Notes: generated from the sequence alone by a model not told the origin. A stretch of 64,000 nucleotides of DNA from Candidatus Thorarchaeota archaeon (GCA_029855935.1 JAGSHN010000005.1:1-64000), one strand, 5' to 3'; positions 31,825-41,145 are shown, counted from the first letter of the stretch. Numbers and translations: made by a program.

Positions 31825-31898
31825 CCCCGTGGTGTAGTGGTCAAGCATAGCGGGTTTTGGCCCCGCTGACCCAGGTTCGAATCCTGGCGGGGCTGCCA
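31823..31898 (+). tRNA. tRNA-Gln (TTG)
   Basis: Acceptor AGCCCCG/CGGGGCT, anticodon stem GCGGG/CCCGC with loop TTTTGGC (anticodon TTG), T arm CCAGG/CCTGG with TTCGAAT, discriminator G and encoded CCA. It overlaps the preceding stop codon by two bases and has no separate promoter that I can see, so it may be cut from the upstream transcript. Confidence 0.95.
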
Positions 31899-31902
31899 TC
31901 TC

Positions 31903-32757
31903 CTACCTCTCACGCATACTGATGCGTTCCTCGGGGTGTTCAATCTGAACACGGAACAGACGTCGGACCCTTGATAGCACCAAGCGCTCACCGTTGACAA
32001 GCACGTCCACGGCTATGTGATCTTTGAGCCCTGTTGTGGAGATCTTCTTCTCAAGCACGGCTTGGACTTGGAACACGCCCGCAGGATTATCCATAGCGAC
32101 TGTGATGAGCAGGGGTCTGTCCTTACCTGGCTCCAGTGTCACATTCTGAATCGCCATTGCGCTGACAGAATGTATGTCAACCTTTCCCTTTTGATACGGG
32201 ATTATGGTGCGCCCCTTGGTCATATCGCATCCGTCGCCAATCTTCGTGACACCGGCCTCAAATGTGAGACATTGAGTGTCATCATCATGTGCGTATATGC
32301 CGTGAAGTGCAAATGAGAGAATGTCCGTGGCCTTACTGGGGTCATCGTATATCTCGTTGAGTTTTGCATCGAGTATGGGAGCCGCGAGATGAACTGCAGC
32401 CTGGGGATGCTCGTTCCGATGAATTACCATCCCGATGTCGTGTAGATACGTCGAGGCCAAGATTACCAACCTAGAGTCATCGATGTCGCCAATTCCCTCG
32501 GCGACAACGTTGGGCCGAAATGTCTGCTCCAAGATCTCGAAGGCACGCAGTGCATTCCACGTTGCAACCTCTGCGTGAATGGGGCCGTGATCCGTATAGC
32601 CCAGACGCGACACAGCCATCCTGTTTGCGGTCCGTAGATACGACTGCACCTTCGGGTGACTGCGGAGATACTCGTACATCTCCATCGCCTTGGAGCCCGG
32701 CTCCAGCAAGTCGCGGACGCTGATTGCCTCTCGATTGAAAACGACTGTGTCATTCAT
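31903..32757 (-). CDS. HD-domain phosphohydrolase
   Basis: A 284-residue protein. Metal ligands of the HD superfamily are visible: His in YTDHGPIHAEVA, the HD pair in TYLHDIGMVIHR, and HAxAD-like sites downstream (ILSFALHGIYAHDDDTQ). A C-terminal half (about 190-284) forms beta strands (KVDIHSVSAMAIQNVTLEPG, LITVAMDNPAGVFQVQAVLE) of unknown role. It is probably a nucleotide or cyclic-nucleotide phosphatase acting in the cytoplasm. It sits downstream of the ribophorin-like gene on the same strand, 145 nt away. Confidence 0.8.
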   Translation of the reverse strand: MNDTVVFNREAISVRDLLEPGSKAMEMYEYLRSHPKVQSYLRTANRMAVSRLGYTDHGPIHAEVATWNALRAFEILEQTFRPNVVAEGIGDIDDSRLVILASTYLHDIGMVIHRNEHPQAAVHLAAPILDAKLNEIYDDPSKATDILSFALHGIYAHDDDTQCLTFEAGVTKIGDGCDMTKGRTIIPYQKGKVDIHSVSAMAIQNVTLEPGKDRPLLITVAMDNPAGVFQVQAVLEKKISTTGLKDHIAVDVLVNGERLVLSRVRRLFRVQIEHPEERISMRER

Positions 32758-32902
32758 TTACCCCATCACCTGTGGTGATACATAGAGAGAAATGGTCAGG
32801 CACTACGTGAGCTGATAAGCATTACGCAATGGACGAACGAGAGTGCTACGGACTCGACGGTATCCGAGATAGAAAGGTGATGGCGGGACAGCCGATCTAC
32901 GA

Positions 32903-35851
32903 CTATATCTCGCCCGCCTCTTCCTGCATAGAGAGGAGTATTCTGTCGGTGGCGGTCACGGCCTGCTTTATGGTCTTCAGGTATTCCTGGCGAGTCTTCT
33001 CAAAGGCAGCCCGGCTGATGCGCTGCTTCTTCTTCCGCAACAGGAGCTGACGCAGCCCAGCCTTTGCACCCTCCATTCTCTCCTCCTGCAGCTCAAGCTG
33101 GGCAATCATATCGCGATACCGTGAGCCGTATTGCATAAGCTCCTGCTTCAGCGAGGAGAGCTCGGACTCTATCTGCTGCAGCTGGCTCTTGATGTCGCGT
33201 TCGCGAACCATGAATTCGCGTTTGGACACCTTGCCTTTCCTCCGAGCCGACTCCAGCTTCTCCAGGTCAAGATTTAGTGCCGTCTTGCGAGAGTATGTCT
33301 TTGCAAACGAACTCAGGAGCTCGGGTGGTGCGCCCACCTGTGCGGCAACAGGGCCGCCCCTAGCTGCGGCCTCAGTAGTCACTTCAAGACGCGCCTTCCT
33401 TGCCACGACGTAGGCCGCTGCCACAAGTCCCACTATTGCAGAGAATATGAGTGGACGAGCAAAGACGCCAATTGTGACCTGATAGATGAGATAGCTCCGG
33501 GGGGGATTGTGGACAGTGGTGTTGAAGTAGCTATACCGGAAGATTGCATTGAATGGCCCACTGAGCAGTCTGTACTCGCCGGATATGTAGACCACGTTGA
33601 CACTCGTGGGAATGATTATGTCGACAGTGTGACTCCGGACGAGTAGCTCATCGAGAGTGGCCATCGGGAAATCAATCCTAAGGCCCCGGGGGACAACCTC
33701 CTGATACTCGGGCAGATAGATGTCGTATTCCACATTGAAGGTGTACTTGTAGTTCGGCCAGAAGCCCTTCTCACCGAATCGGTCGGCCTTGAGATTAATG
33801 CGCTGGTCGAAGGTGGCATTCCAGTCATAATCGTGAGGCATAGATGCTGCCAAGATTCCCACTTGATCGTAGATTCGGATGTTTGACGCATACGCTGGAA
33901 ACGTGAACGTGAGATCGTTCTCACGCGCGGGACCGATGTTGTCAACGTGTATTGTTTCTTTGTAGTGAAGCCAGCCCCATGGGTCCACAGTTATCTCCGT
34001 TGTCCGCGTGGCGGCAAGAAGTGGTGTGAACGACTTTATGACAATCTCGAAAGACTCTACTGTCATGGGAGCTATGTTCGTGTACACACCCTCTGGATTG
34101 GTACCTGAATGCAGGCTGTCGCCACTCCGAAATCCTATCGTGAATGACAGCCGGGAGATGACATATGGGACCACCGGATACTTCAGAAAGCGCATCTCGT
34201 AGAGGTTGTCATCGGAGTTGATGAGTGTGTGAGTCGAATGGAAGAACATTCGGACCGTGAATTCGTATGTTTCGCCAGGCTCGACTTGATCCAAGAAGTA
34301 GACGCGCCAGCGGTACATTCCGTTGTAGTCACCCACACGGACGACCTGTAGCGCTGCCTCACTCTCACTCTCGGCCTCTATGGACATGAAGTTTGACGTG
34401 TAGGGCTTTGGGAGAAACACGTCGAAAGCGCTGATTGGAACGGCGTCATCGTTTACGATTGTGAAAACGTCTTCAGACTTGACCGAGTGATACAACAGTG
34501 TGCTGACCGTTCGGGCCACCCTAAGAGTGATTCCAAGCAACGGCGTGTAGGGAATCTCGACGGTCACATTGATGAACATCACCGAGGTTGTGTTGGAGGG
34601 GTCTGTTGCATTGAACCAGAGCGTATGGGCCGTGCCCGACTCATAGTCAGACACGTCAAGCACGCCAGTCCACAGATCAGACTTGAAGTCGTACTCAAGC
34701 GGATTCCACGACTCGTTGTCAAATCGGAAAAAGGCCCGTCGCACCCATGAGTTGTCTGTGATGTTGATGCGGAGGTCCATAATCCAGTCAAGTGAGTCGC
34801 CATCCTTGGGACTCACAGGATTAATCCTAGGCGGCGTATTCGGCACGAGCCGAATCATCATCGGGCTCGACCAATCCGTATGACGCACGGGAAAGCCGTC
34901 GATGTCCTCATCAGCACCAATAAGTAAGACAAAGGGATAGTAGATGTTGTTGGCGCTGACAAGAGGAACGTCGTTGGTGTCCGTACTGTTCATCCGAATG
35001 AAGTACTCAATGCTGGTGGTAGCACCGTTGTCGCTAGCGTTTGCTGCCAGTATTCTGGTCGAGTCGTCATCAGGAAGGTGGTTGAACGTGCTGACACCGT
35101 GATCGTCACGATAGACAATTCTGCTGTAGTCAGCCGGGTTCTCCTCGCTGGACCCAATCTTGCGAAGTGTCACCACGTACTCAAGGTCCTTTCCGTAAAG
35201 CTCGTGGCCAGGGGAGTTGTAGGCCTCCTCCGCGGGGATTATGAAGTGTCTGACCTCGCCCACGCGCATGCCAATTATCGCCTCCTTGTAGGCGGTCAGC
35301 AGCTTTTCCTCATTGAGGGGTGTATCCCCGGTTCCGTCCGGGGCCATCCCCTCCTCCAGCAGAGTCCCGTTCCTGTCGTATAGACGATACTCGACCGCCA
35401 CGACCTCATTTCCGGTGACACGTGGAAATGCCTTATGAGGTGTTCCGGGAGCAAAGCCATAGACTAGGTCCGTGTTGTTCAGGCCATCGGTGGTATAGGT
35501 GCCATTGGGAGCCTTCCATCCTATGCCAACCCAACCCGAGGTGGGAGCCTCTAGGCCGACGAATAGAACGGATGAGTTGTGCTCCATATAGACTGTGACT
35601 CCCGTCGCAGGGTCTGTGAAGTTGAGGGCATACTCCTGCGGGTCGATTATCCCATCTGCATAGCCATAGTGCTGGTCGACAAATGGAGCCGAGATGTTGG
35701 GCAAAGAGGATGCCAGCACAGGCTGAGGGCTGTTTGACGACAGAGAAACCGGATGCGTACCGAGTGTACCGTCAGCTGGGAGAGAGCTCAGTCCAACCAA
35801 CAGTGTCAACAATGCCACGACAATGATTTGTCTATGCAGATGGTTCAACAC
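32903..35851 (-). CDS. Ribophorin I (OST1)-like membrane protein with DOMON-like and FKBP-like domains
   Basis: A 982-residue protein. A signal peptide (about 1-27) leads to a DOMON-like domain (57-135, VLFVGLEAPTSGWVGIGW), an FKBP-like domain (150-233, EAIIGMRVGEVRHFIIPAEEAYN), an Ig-like stretch (340-435), then two domains (440-790) closely matching ribophorin I. Parallels with human ribophorin I include LLAATRTTEITVDPWGWLHYKE (610-631), YDQVGILAASMPHDYD (661-676), FPNY/YTFNVEYDIYLPEYQEV (about 698-719) and DELLVRSHTVDIIIPTSVNV (734-753). One transmembrane helix (800-817) and a cytoplasmic coiled coil (856-970) follow, as in ribophorin I. Many NxS/T sequons occur outside. Ribophorin I is a structural oligosaccharyltransferase subunit; STT3 is not in this window. 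Confidence 0.85.
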   Translation of the reverse strand: MLNHLHRQIIVVALLTLLVGLSSLPADGTLGTHPVSLSSNSPQPVLASSLPNISAPFVDQHYGYADGIIDPQEYALNFTDPATGVTVYMEHNSSVLFVGLEAPTSGWVGIGWKAPNGTYTTDGLNNTDLVYGFAPGTPHKAFPRVTGNEVVAVEYRLYDRNGTLLEEGMAPDGTGDTPLNEEKLLTAYKEAIIGMRVGEVRHFIIPAEEAYNSPGHELYGKDLEYVVTLRKIGSSEENPADYSRIVYRDDHGVSTFNHLPDDDSTRILAANASDNGATTSIEYFIRMNSTDTNDVPLVSANNIYYPFVLLIGADEDIDGFPVRHTDWSSPMMIRLVPNTPPRINPVSPKDGDSLDWIMDLRINITDNSWVRRAFFRFDNESWNPLEYDFKSDLWTGVLDVSDYESGTAHTLWFNATDPSNTTSVMFINVTVEIPYTPLLGITLRVARTVSTLLYHSVKSEDVFTIVNDDAVPISAFDVFLPKPYTSNFMSIEAESESEAALQVVRVGDYNGMYRWRVYFLDQVEPGETYEFTVRMFFHSTHTLINSDDNLYEMRFLKYPVVPYVISRLSFTIGFRSGDSLHSGTNPEGVYTNIAPMTVESFEIVIKSFTPLLAATRTTEITVDPWGWLHYKETIHVDNIGPARENDLTFTFPAYASNIRIYDQVGILAASMPHDYDWNATFDQRINLKADRFGEKGFWPNYKYTFNVEYDIYLPEYQEVVPRGLRIDFPMATLDELLVRSHTVDIIIPTSVNVVYISGEYRLLSGPFNAIFRYSYFNTTVHNPPRSYLIYQVTIGVFARPLIFSAIVGLVAAAYVVARKARLEVTTEAAARGGPVAAQVGAPPELLSSFAKTYSRKTALNLDLEKLESARRKGKVSKREFMVRERDIKSQLQQIESELSSLKQELMQYGSRYRDMIAQLELQEERMEGAKAGLRQLLLRKKKQRISRAAFEKTRQEYLKTIKQAVTATDRILLSMQEEAGEI

Positions 35852-36000
35852 AGTATCACCCTGCTGATATGGTCTTGGTATCTCGTGCAGAGCCTTTGCT
35901 ACACTGCAAACGCGGCGCCCCAGCAGTCGGGACAGTTAAAACAGTTTCGGACGTCAAAGCAGTGTACGAAGAAGAACAGGAGCGCCTCGCAGAGCCCAAA

Positions 36001-36011
36001 GCATAAAATAT
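36001..36011 (+). promoter_or_regulatory. TATA-like box upstream of the Alg7-like gene
   Basis: GCATAAAATAT lies about 40 nt before the TTG start, in the 195-nt divergent gap shared with the ribophorin-like gene. A second AT-rich box (AGTTAAAACAG, about 35935-35945) could serve either strand. Confidence 0.4.
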
Positions 36012-36046
36012 CGATGTGACAGCCGACTCATCCGGAGTGACGCCAC

Positions 36047-37078
36047 TTGTATCTGCTGCTACTCTCAGTCCTAATCGCCTTCGTGATAGTCATCGTCGTG
36101 ATGCCGAGCACTATCCGGCTTCTACAAGAGAGAGGCCAGATGGGCATTGATGTGCACAAGCCGGATCAACCCGAGGTCCCCAAGGGGGGCGGCTTTGTGG
36201 TGCTGTTCGCCATTGTGACCTCTCTGCTCCTCATCATAGGCGGCACCACATTCACAGATGGAGTTGCCAATCCAGCACTCCTCGCATCACTCGTTTCAAT
36301 TCTGATGGCTGGAATGATTGGTCTACTGGACGACAATCTGGACTTCAGGAATCGGACTAAGATTATCCTCCCCCTATTGGCCTCAATACCATTGGCAGCA
36401 GTACGCGCAGGCACTACAAAGATGGCCATTCCCCTCATAGGCGAGATCAACCTTGGCCTGATGTATCCACTTGTCATCGTGCCACTGATGATGACATTCA
36501 TTGTCGACTCCACGAACATGTACGGCGGCATGAATGGCCTTGAGGCGGGGCTCGCAGCCATCAATTCTTCAGCCATTGTCTTGTATGCGTTCCTGTGGCC
36601 CCTATTTACCGGCTCGACACAACCGCAGTCGACCATTGAGGCAGGCATCGTCGCAGGAGCGCTTATGGGGGCCTCTGTAGCGTTCTGGCTGTTCAACAGG
36701 TACCCGGCCAAGGTTCTGCCCGGCGACGTTGGAAGACTGCCAATGGGTGCGGCGATAGCAGCAGCTCTCATTCTCGGGAATATGGACAGGTTGGCAATAC
36801 TGCTCTACGTTCCCTTCGGCCTCAACTTTCTGTTGTACATAGTGTACCGACTCCATGTGAGGAGGACTGGCATGGAGTATGCGAAGTTTGCATCTCCAAG
36901 GGAGGACGGTACCCTTGAGGTTGTTGGACCATTCACGGTCTACTGGATAGTACCGTATCTGTGGAGAGTCACAGAGAAGAGGAATGTGGAGATTCTTCTG
37001 CTTGTCCAAGCAGTAATAGCGTATGGTACGGTGTTGATGTTGCTGCTGGGGTATCCCTTCGGCGTCGGCTGGATCTAG
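36047..37078 (+). CDS. Alg7-like polyprenyl-phosphate GlcNAc-1-phosphate transferase
   Basis: A 343-residue multi-spanning GT4-type membrane enzyme, expected to move GlcNAc-1-P from UDP-GlcNAc to a dolichyl phosphate carrier, the first step of N-glycan assembly. Hydrophobic segments alternate along the whole chain. Motifs resembling eukaryotic Alg7: DVHKPDQPEVPKGGG, GLLDDNLDFRNRTKIILPLL, VDSTNMYGGMNGLEAG and RYPAKVLPGDVGRLPMG. Alg7 has a conserved Asn-Gly in the same loop. A C-terminal RVTEKRNVE helix is present. Start TTG 36047. It is divergent from the ribophorin I-like gene and overlaps top6A by 4 nt at the 3' end. Confidence 0.88.
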   Translation: MYLLLLSVLIAFVIVIVVMPSTIRLLQERGQMGIDVHKPDQPEVPKGGGFVVLFAIVTSLLLIIGGTTFTDGVANPALLASLVSILMAGMIGLLDDNLDFRNRTKIILPLLASIPLAAVRAGTTKMAIPLIGEINLGLMYPLVIVPLMMTFIVDSTNMYGGMNGLEAGLAAINSSAIVLYAFLWPLFTGSTQPQSTIEAGIVAGALMGASVAFWLFNRYPAKVLPGDVGRLPMGAAIAAALILGNMDRLAILLYVPFGLNFLLYIVYRLHVRRTGMEYAKFASPREDGTLEVVGPFTVYWIVPYLWRVTEKRNVEILLLVQAVIAYGTVLMLLLGYPFGVGWI

Positions 37079-38127
37079 CCCAGCTTGTCAGCCAGATAGT
37101 GCTCCACCACAAAGTCCATGCCATACCTGCTGAAGGCCTGCTGCTCGGCCTTCTTGCGCAGGGACTTGAAGCCAGCAATATGATGCTGACATTCTGGAGA
37201 GCTGTATCGCACATCGTTAGACAGTTCGTCCAGCCGGCGGAGATCTGCATCATTTAGAGGCTCAGTGGGAAGAGTGTAGTCCCGGATATCGTCGGGAGTA
37301 ACACCAATCCAAGCGGCATCAGGTACTACGAGACCAGGGACATGTGCGGCGTTCGCACTACCAGAGATTATGACTCGTGCGATGTGCATCCCCCACGGAT
37401 CACCATCCGTGAAGATGTACACCGGCAGGTCTAGGGCATCATGCAGGAGACGAATCATACGACGGGTTGCACGTGGCGGCTGGCCCCCCAGATGGACGAG
37501 AATTGCTCTGAAACGCTTCCACGCCCCTGTCTCGATGAGGCGGGAGAACATGCCACCAGACTCAACTGCAAGAATGAGTTTCGCATCCGCTGAGATCGGC
37601 TCTGCGGTGACAAGTGCGGGTCCTATTGGGAAACCGTCCGGGCTGAGGGTAAGGTCGATGACCCTGCCCTCATATCCGGGCACTGTATACCTCATCTTGA
37701 CCGCCCCATAGATTGAGGACCTCTCTTCAGGAAATATGCCGAAGTCCTCGCGGGAGAAACCCGTGACACACTCAAGGTCGGCCACTGTACGGTCAGACTC
37801 GGCCTGATCCTTGAACCTTATTCCAAAGGCCTCGGCGGAGTAGTAGAGGTCCCTTAGCGAGCTTGTCCGCCCAGACACAAGAAGACGCTTCGCATACGAT
37901 GCCACCCAGACCAGCTGAGCGAAGCTGCGGATGTGCTTCAGGTTGCTCGAGTCCCTGACCACCTTCTTGGGGCCCATCACAAATTGGTGACGCTGCTCAT
38001 CAAAGACTATGTTTGTAGTTCCCCTGTCGGGAATCTCGAGTACTGGGAACTCGCCAGAGCGAATGCTCTCGACTATGCGATGGCCTATGCCACGAAGCAG
38101 ATGCAGGGGCTGGGCAGGGTCACTCAT
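37075..38127 (-). CDS. top6A: DNA topoisomerase VI subunit A
   Basis: A 350-residue Spo11-like cleavage subunit. The CAP domain includes the catalytic tyrosine in SSLRDLYYSAEAFG (Tyr95/96). The TOPRIM metal residues are Glu in LAVESGGMF and Asp in FTDGDPWGMHI. ATG 38127 is used; it overlaps the end of top6B by 8 nt, as in most archaea, so production of the two subunits is coupled. Decatenation and relaxation of chromosomal DNA is the expected role; this is in addition to the topoisomerase IB gene upstream. Confidence 0.96.
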   Translation of the reverse strand: MSDPAQPLHLLRGIGHRIVESIRSGEFPVLEIPDRGTTNIVFDEQRHQFVMGPKKVVRDSSNLKHIRSFAQLVWVASYAKRLLVSGRTSSLRDLYYSAEAFGIRFKDQAESDRTVADLECVTGFSREDFGIFPEERSSIYGAVKMRYTVPGYEGRVIDLTLSPDGFPIGPALVTAEPISADAKLILAVESGGMFSRLIETGAWKRFRAILVHLGGQPPRATRRMIRLLHDALDLPVYIFTDGDPWGMHIARVIISGSANAAHVPGLVVPDAAWIGVTPDDIRDYTLPTEPLNDADLRRLDELSNDVRYSSPECQHHIAGFKSLRKKAEQQAFSRYGMDFVVEHYLADKLG

Positions 38128-39631
38128 CAATATCAACTCCAAACAGTGTCTGGACAAGGTGGCCCGTAGGGGGCACTGGAACATCCGCGAGCTCGGCACC
38201 GTATTTCACAACAAGGGAAAAGAAGCGCTTGAACTCCCTCAATCGCCGCGACTCACGAGCCGCACGTGCTCGAGATCCTGATAGTCTACCTAACTTGCGC
38301 CCCAGGTCCCTGTAGAGATGCTGAACCTCTGTCTCTATCTCAGGAATGGTGTCTATCGACTGTTTTCCTGCTGCCCGGTAGGGAATTCTCGTTGAACATA
38401 CGTGGACGAGGATCACAGGAGTGCCGAGATCCATTATGCCGTATCTTGACCAGTTCGTTTCACGGAGGCCCTTGGTGAGTACACAGCCACTGGCATCATA
38501 GAGCAAAGGTACTCTGTTGGCAAATCTGTAGAGGATTGGGAAACTGCCAGATGTGTTGCGAAACCCCCTCGCGACACAGAGGACCGCCTCGATCAATAGC
38601 GGGTTGCCATTCCACTCTGTGGGGCCCCTCACGGCATATGCGGCAATGTCACACTCAAAGAGAGAACGAACTGCAGTCAGCATCGGTTCCTTTCCTACAG
38701 GGCTGAGGCAGTCTGAGGACGGTTTCTGAATGCCCTGAAAGGAACGCAGCGCGGAGCTCAGGGTAAGAATGTCATCACGGTCCAGTTCCGCTGTCTTCCT
38801 ATTCGGGTCGATGTTTGCAAATCTCAGTAGTCGGCTGGCTGTTCTCGTACCCAGCTGTTGAAACGAACTGACGAGGAACTCCCTGACCCGGATGCCGGGA
38901 CTCGCGGATATCATACGACGCAATAGTTCCACATCAGCAGCTCGAGGGTGCGGCCGACAGACTCGTGACCGTCTTGGGAGTTCGCGCGTGTGTGGACCGA
39001 CACGAATGTGACTATCATCAATTGAGAGGGAGAACAGAACGTGCGGAGATACTATGGTACTCAGGCGCACATAGTCCAGTATACGTTCCTGGGAGCGCGC
39101 GAGATTGCCTCTCAGACGGATTGTCACTGTCGTCCCGGGACCTTCGCGCTCGCCCTCGCTCTCACTGACCACTACGGGCCTGTTCTTCTGTACGTCAATC
39201 AGTATCTCAAATCGCTTGGCCGGCTGTTCGCCACACTTGGTCTCCACCATGACTGGGGAATCTGTCGTAATCTGACCGTACAGAACAGCCATAGTGACAC
39301 CAAGGCCAAAGGTACCTCGTTGCTGACACATAGCGAACTTGCTGCCAAAGAGAACCCGACCGAATGCCTCGGGAACATGCTCATATGAAACCCCTGATCC
39401 ATTGTCTGTCACCGAAACTTCGTAGGTCTTAGGGGCCACTGTGCGGACCCTGATGTCGACTACCGGATTGACACCAGCGAGGTCACATGCATCGAGACTG
39501 TTCTCGACGAGTTCACGAACTGTTGAGAACAGGGCTTGTGCAGGATTGCCAAAGCCCGCCATCTGTCTGTTTCTGTAGAAGAATTCTGCTGGCGAGATAC
39601 TCCCGAATGAGTCATCTGGTAACGAGTCCAT
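38120..39631 (-). CDS. top6B: DNA topoisomerase VI subunit B
   Basis: A 503-residue GHKL ATPase subunit. Bergerat-fold motifs: ELVENSLDACDLAG (box N), VTDNGSGV (G1), GTFGLGVTMAVLYGQ (G2) and GPGTTVTIRL (G3). An H2TH domain (about 215-280, LLRMISASPGIRVREFLVSSF) and a transducer with Lys switch (PFRK-type region NRVPLLYDASG) follow. It lies downstream of the KH-domain gene on the same strand. Confidence 0.96.
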   Translation of the reverse strand: MDSLPDDSFGSISPAEFFYRNRQMAGFGNPAQALFSTVRELVENSLDACDLAGVNPVVDIRVRTVAPKTYEVSVTDNGSGVSYEHVPEAFGRVLFGSKFAMCQQRGTFGLGVTMAVLYGQITTDSPVMVETKCGEQPAKRFEILIDVQKNRPVVVSESEGEREGPGTTVTIRLRGNLARSQERILDYVRLSTIVSPHVLFSLSIDDSHIRVGPHTRELPRRSRVCRPHPRAADVELLRRMISASPGIRVREFLVSSFQQLGTRTASRLLRFANIDPNRKTAELDRDDILTLSSALRSFQGIQKPSSDCLSPVGKEPMLTAVRSLFECDIAAYAVRGPTEWNGNPLLIEAVLCVARGFRNTSGSFPILYRFANRVPLLYDASGCVLTKGLRETNWSRYGIMDLGTPVILVHVCSTRIPYRAAGKQSIDTIPEIETEVQHLYRDLGRKLGRLSGSRARAARESRRLREFKRFFSLVVKYGAELADVPVPPTGHLVQTLFGVDIDE

Positions 39632-39714
39632 GACCGCTCCGAATGTTCCTAGTGGCAGTCTATATTAGAGAGGGGGTATTACGTTGGGGATCACAGGTCG
39701 GAGTTTCACCTATC

Positions 39715-40284
39715 TCAGGGTGTTGGTTCCCACAGGTCCGCCTTAAGACGATTAATCTCTCTACGCATTCGTTCCAAGTATCTGTACACTGCACTGTGGG
39801 GCGCACCATCAATGAGCATGTTCACCGCACGTGTTGCGTACTCAAGGCCAGGGTCAGCGCCAATCAATGCGACGGTCCGCCCATAGACCGACATCTTGGT
39901 CTCTGTGGTCTGTTCAATCACCCTCCGAGTCCGACCGTGCTCTCCTATTATGCGGCCAGCGACCCTACGTATCTGGGAAGGCGAGGTCCCAACAAACTCG
40001 CGCAGGGAGATTATCACAAGGCGCATGTCGTCATCGATAAGCGTGAGGGCGTTCTTCGGACTGAAGCCGCGCGCCATCGCTCTGACCATATCTCGTGCCT
40101 TCCAAATCAGCACGGGGTCCCTGGGATCAGGCGGGCAGCTGATTGTAACGACTCCATCCCTGCTCACAGTCACGTGCGAGTGCGTCAACTCCTCAATCCG
40201 GCGCTTGACACGTCCATTGCGGCCGACAATCACGCCCACTCTCTCGGCGGGCACACGAACAGTTTCTTGTATCAGCATAATCAT
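39715..40284 (-). CDS. KH-domain RNA-binding protein (Pno1/Dim2-like)
   Basis: A 189-residue protein with two KH-like repeats. The first has VRVPAERVGVIVGRNGRVKRRIEE (GxxG at VGRNG), the second SQIRRVAGRIIGEHGRTRRVIEQ (IIGEHG) with TKMSVYGRTVALIG. This is the archaeal Dim2/Pno1 homologue, involved in small-subunit maturation with Rio1. Its start overlaps the rio1 stop by 4 nt (ATGA); the pair is expected to act together. Confidence 0.9.
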   Translation of the reverse strand: MIMLIQETVRVPAERVGVIVGRNGRVKRRIEELTHSHVTVSRDGVVTISCPPDPRDPVLIWKARDMVRAMARGFSPKNALTLIDDDMRLVIISLREFVGTSPSQIRRVAGRIIGEHGRTRRVIEQTTETKMSVYGRTVALIGADPGLEYATRAVNMLIDGAPHSAVYRYLERMRREINRLKADLWEPTP

Positions 40285-41126
40285 CCTTCACCTGAGAGAA
40301 TGTATTCAAGTATTACCTCAGGATCCTCTGTTTCAACACCTAGTCTTCGGAAATATCGTGTAATGTTTTGAATGTCACGATATAGATACTCGCGTGCGTT
40401 GCTATGGACCATGAGCACTGACTGGGACACGTCGATGAAGACTGGCTCATCGAACCAGAGGATGTTGTACTCGCTCAGGTCTGCGTGGACGAGCTGGGCT
40501 TTTCGCACTCCACGCTCTATCATCTCAATCACTCTGTTGAACACGTCGACAGAGTCTTCGAGATGAACATCCTTCAAGAGCGGCGCGGGAATCCCCTCCT
40601 CCGCATCACCAATGAACTCCATGACGACCACATTGCGCTCTATCGCGATGGGCTTGGGAACACGCACACCCGCCTCAGAATATCGAACCAGATTCTTGAA
40701 CTCCTTCATTGCCCAGACGGGGATCAGAGCGCGTTTCTTGCGTTTCACACGTCGGAACCGTGGATCGCCCTCGATATACTCCATCATGTAGTCAGACTCT
40801 GCTGTAGTGACTCGATAGATCTTGACCGCTATGGAGCGTCCATCAGGATTGATGCCCCGATACACATTCGCCTCCTTTCCCGTGCTGATGGCACCGAAGA
40901 GCGAACTTATGATTCCGCGATTCAGAAGCCTGTACAGGGCCTTCATTGTGGCAGAGTCGAGCACACCCTCTACTACCTTGAACTCATCAGAGTCGCGACG
41001 ACGAAACCTGCGCCGTTCCAGCTCGTCCTGTATTCTCTTCCACTTGCTCTGAATACGAGTCAAATAGTGTTCCACCACTGCCCTTGTGAACGTGTTGTAG
41101 GCGGATCGAACCATAGATATGAACAA
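40281..41126 (-). CDS. rio1: Serine/threonine protein kinase Rio1
   Basis: A 281-residue RIO kinase of the Rio1 subgroup involved in pre-40S maturation. The Rio flexible loop and P-loop are in SLFGAISTGKEANVYRG, with Lys in SIAVKIYR, the catalytic loop VHADLSEYNIL (Asp in HAD) and the metal-binding FIDVSQSV. It lacks the basic C-terminal tail of eukaryotic Rio1, as archaeal enzymes do. Upstream, aIF1A ends 19 nt before it in the same direction; the order aIF1A-rio1-KH-top6B-top6A recurs in archaea. Confidence 0.94.
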   Translation of the reverse strand: MFISMVRSAYNTFTRAVVEHYLTRIQSKWKRIQDELERRRFRRRDSDEFKVVEGVLDSATMKALYRLLNRGIISSLFGAISTGKEANVYRGINPDGRSIAVKIYRVTTAESDYMMEYIEGDPRFRRVKRKKRALIPVWAMKEFKNLVRYSEAGVRVPKPIAIERNVVVMEFIGDAEEGIPAPLLKDVHLEDSVDVFNRVIEMIERGVRKAQLVHADLSEYNILWFDEPVFIDVSQSVLMVHSNAREYLYRDIQNITRYFRRLGVETEDPEVILEYILSGEG

Positions 41127-41145
41127 AGAAAAAAGATACGGCAGG

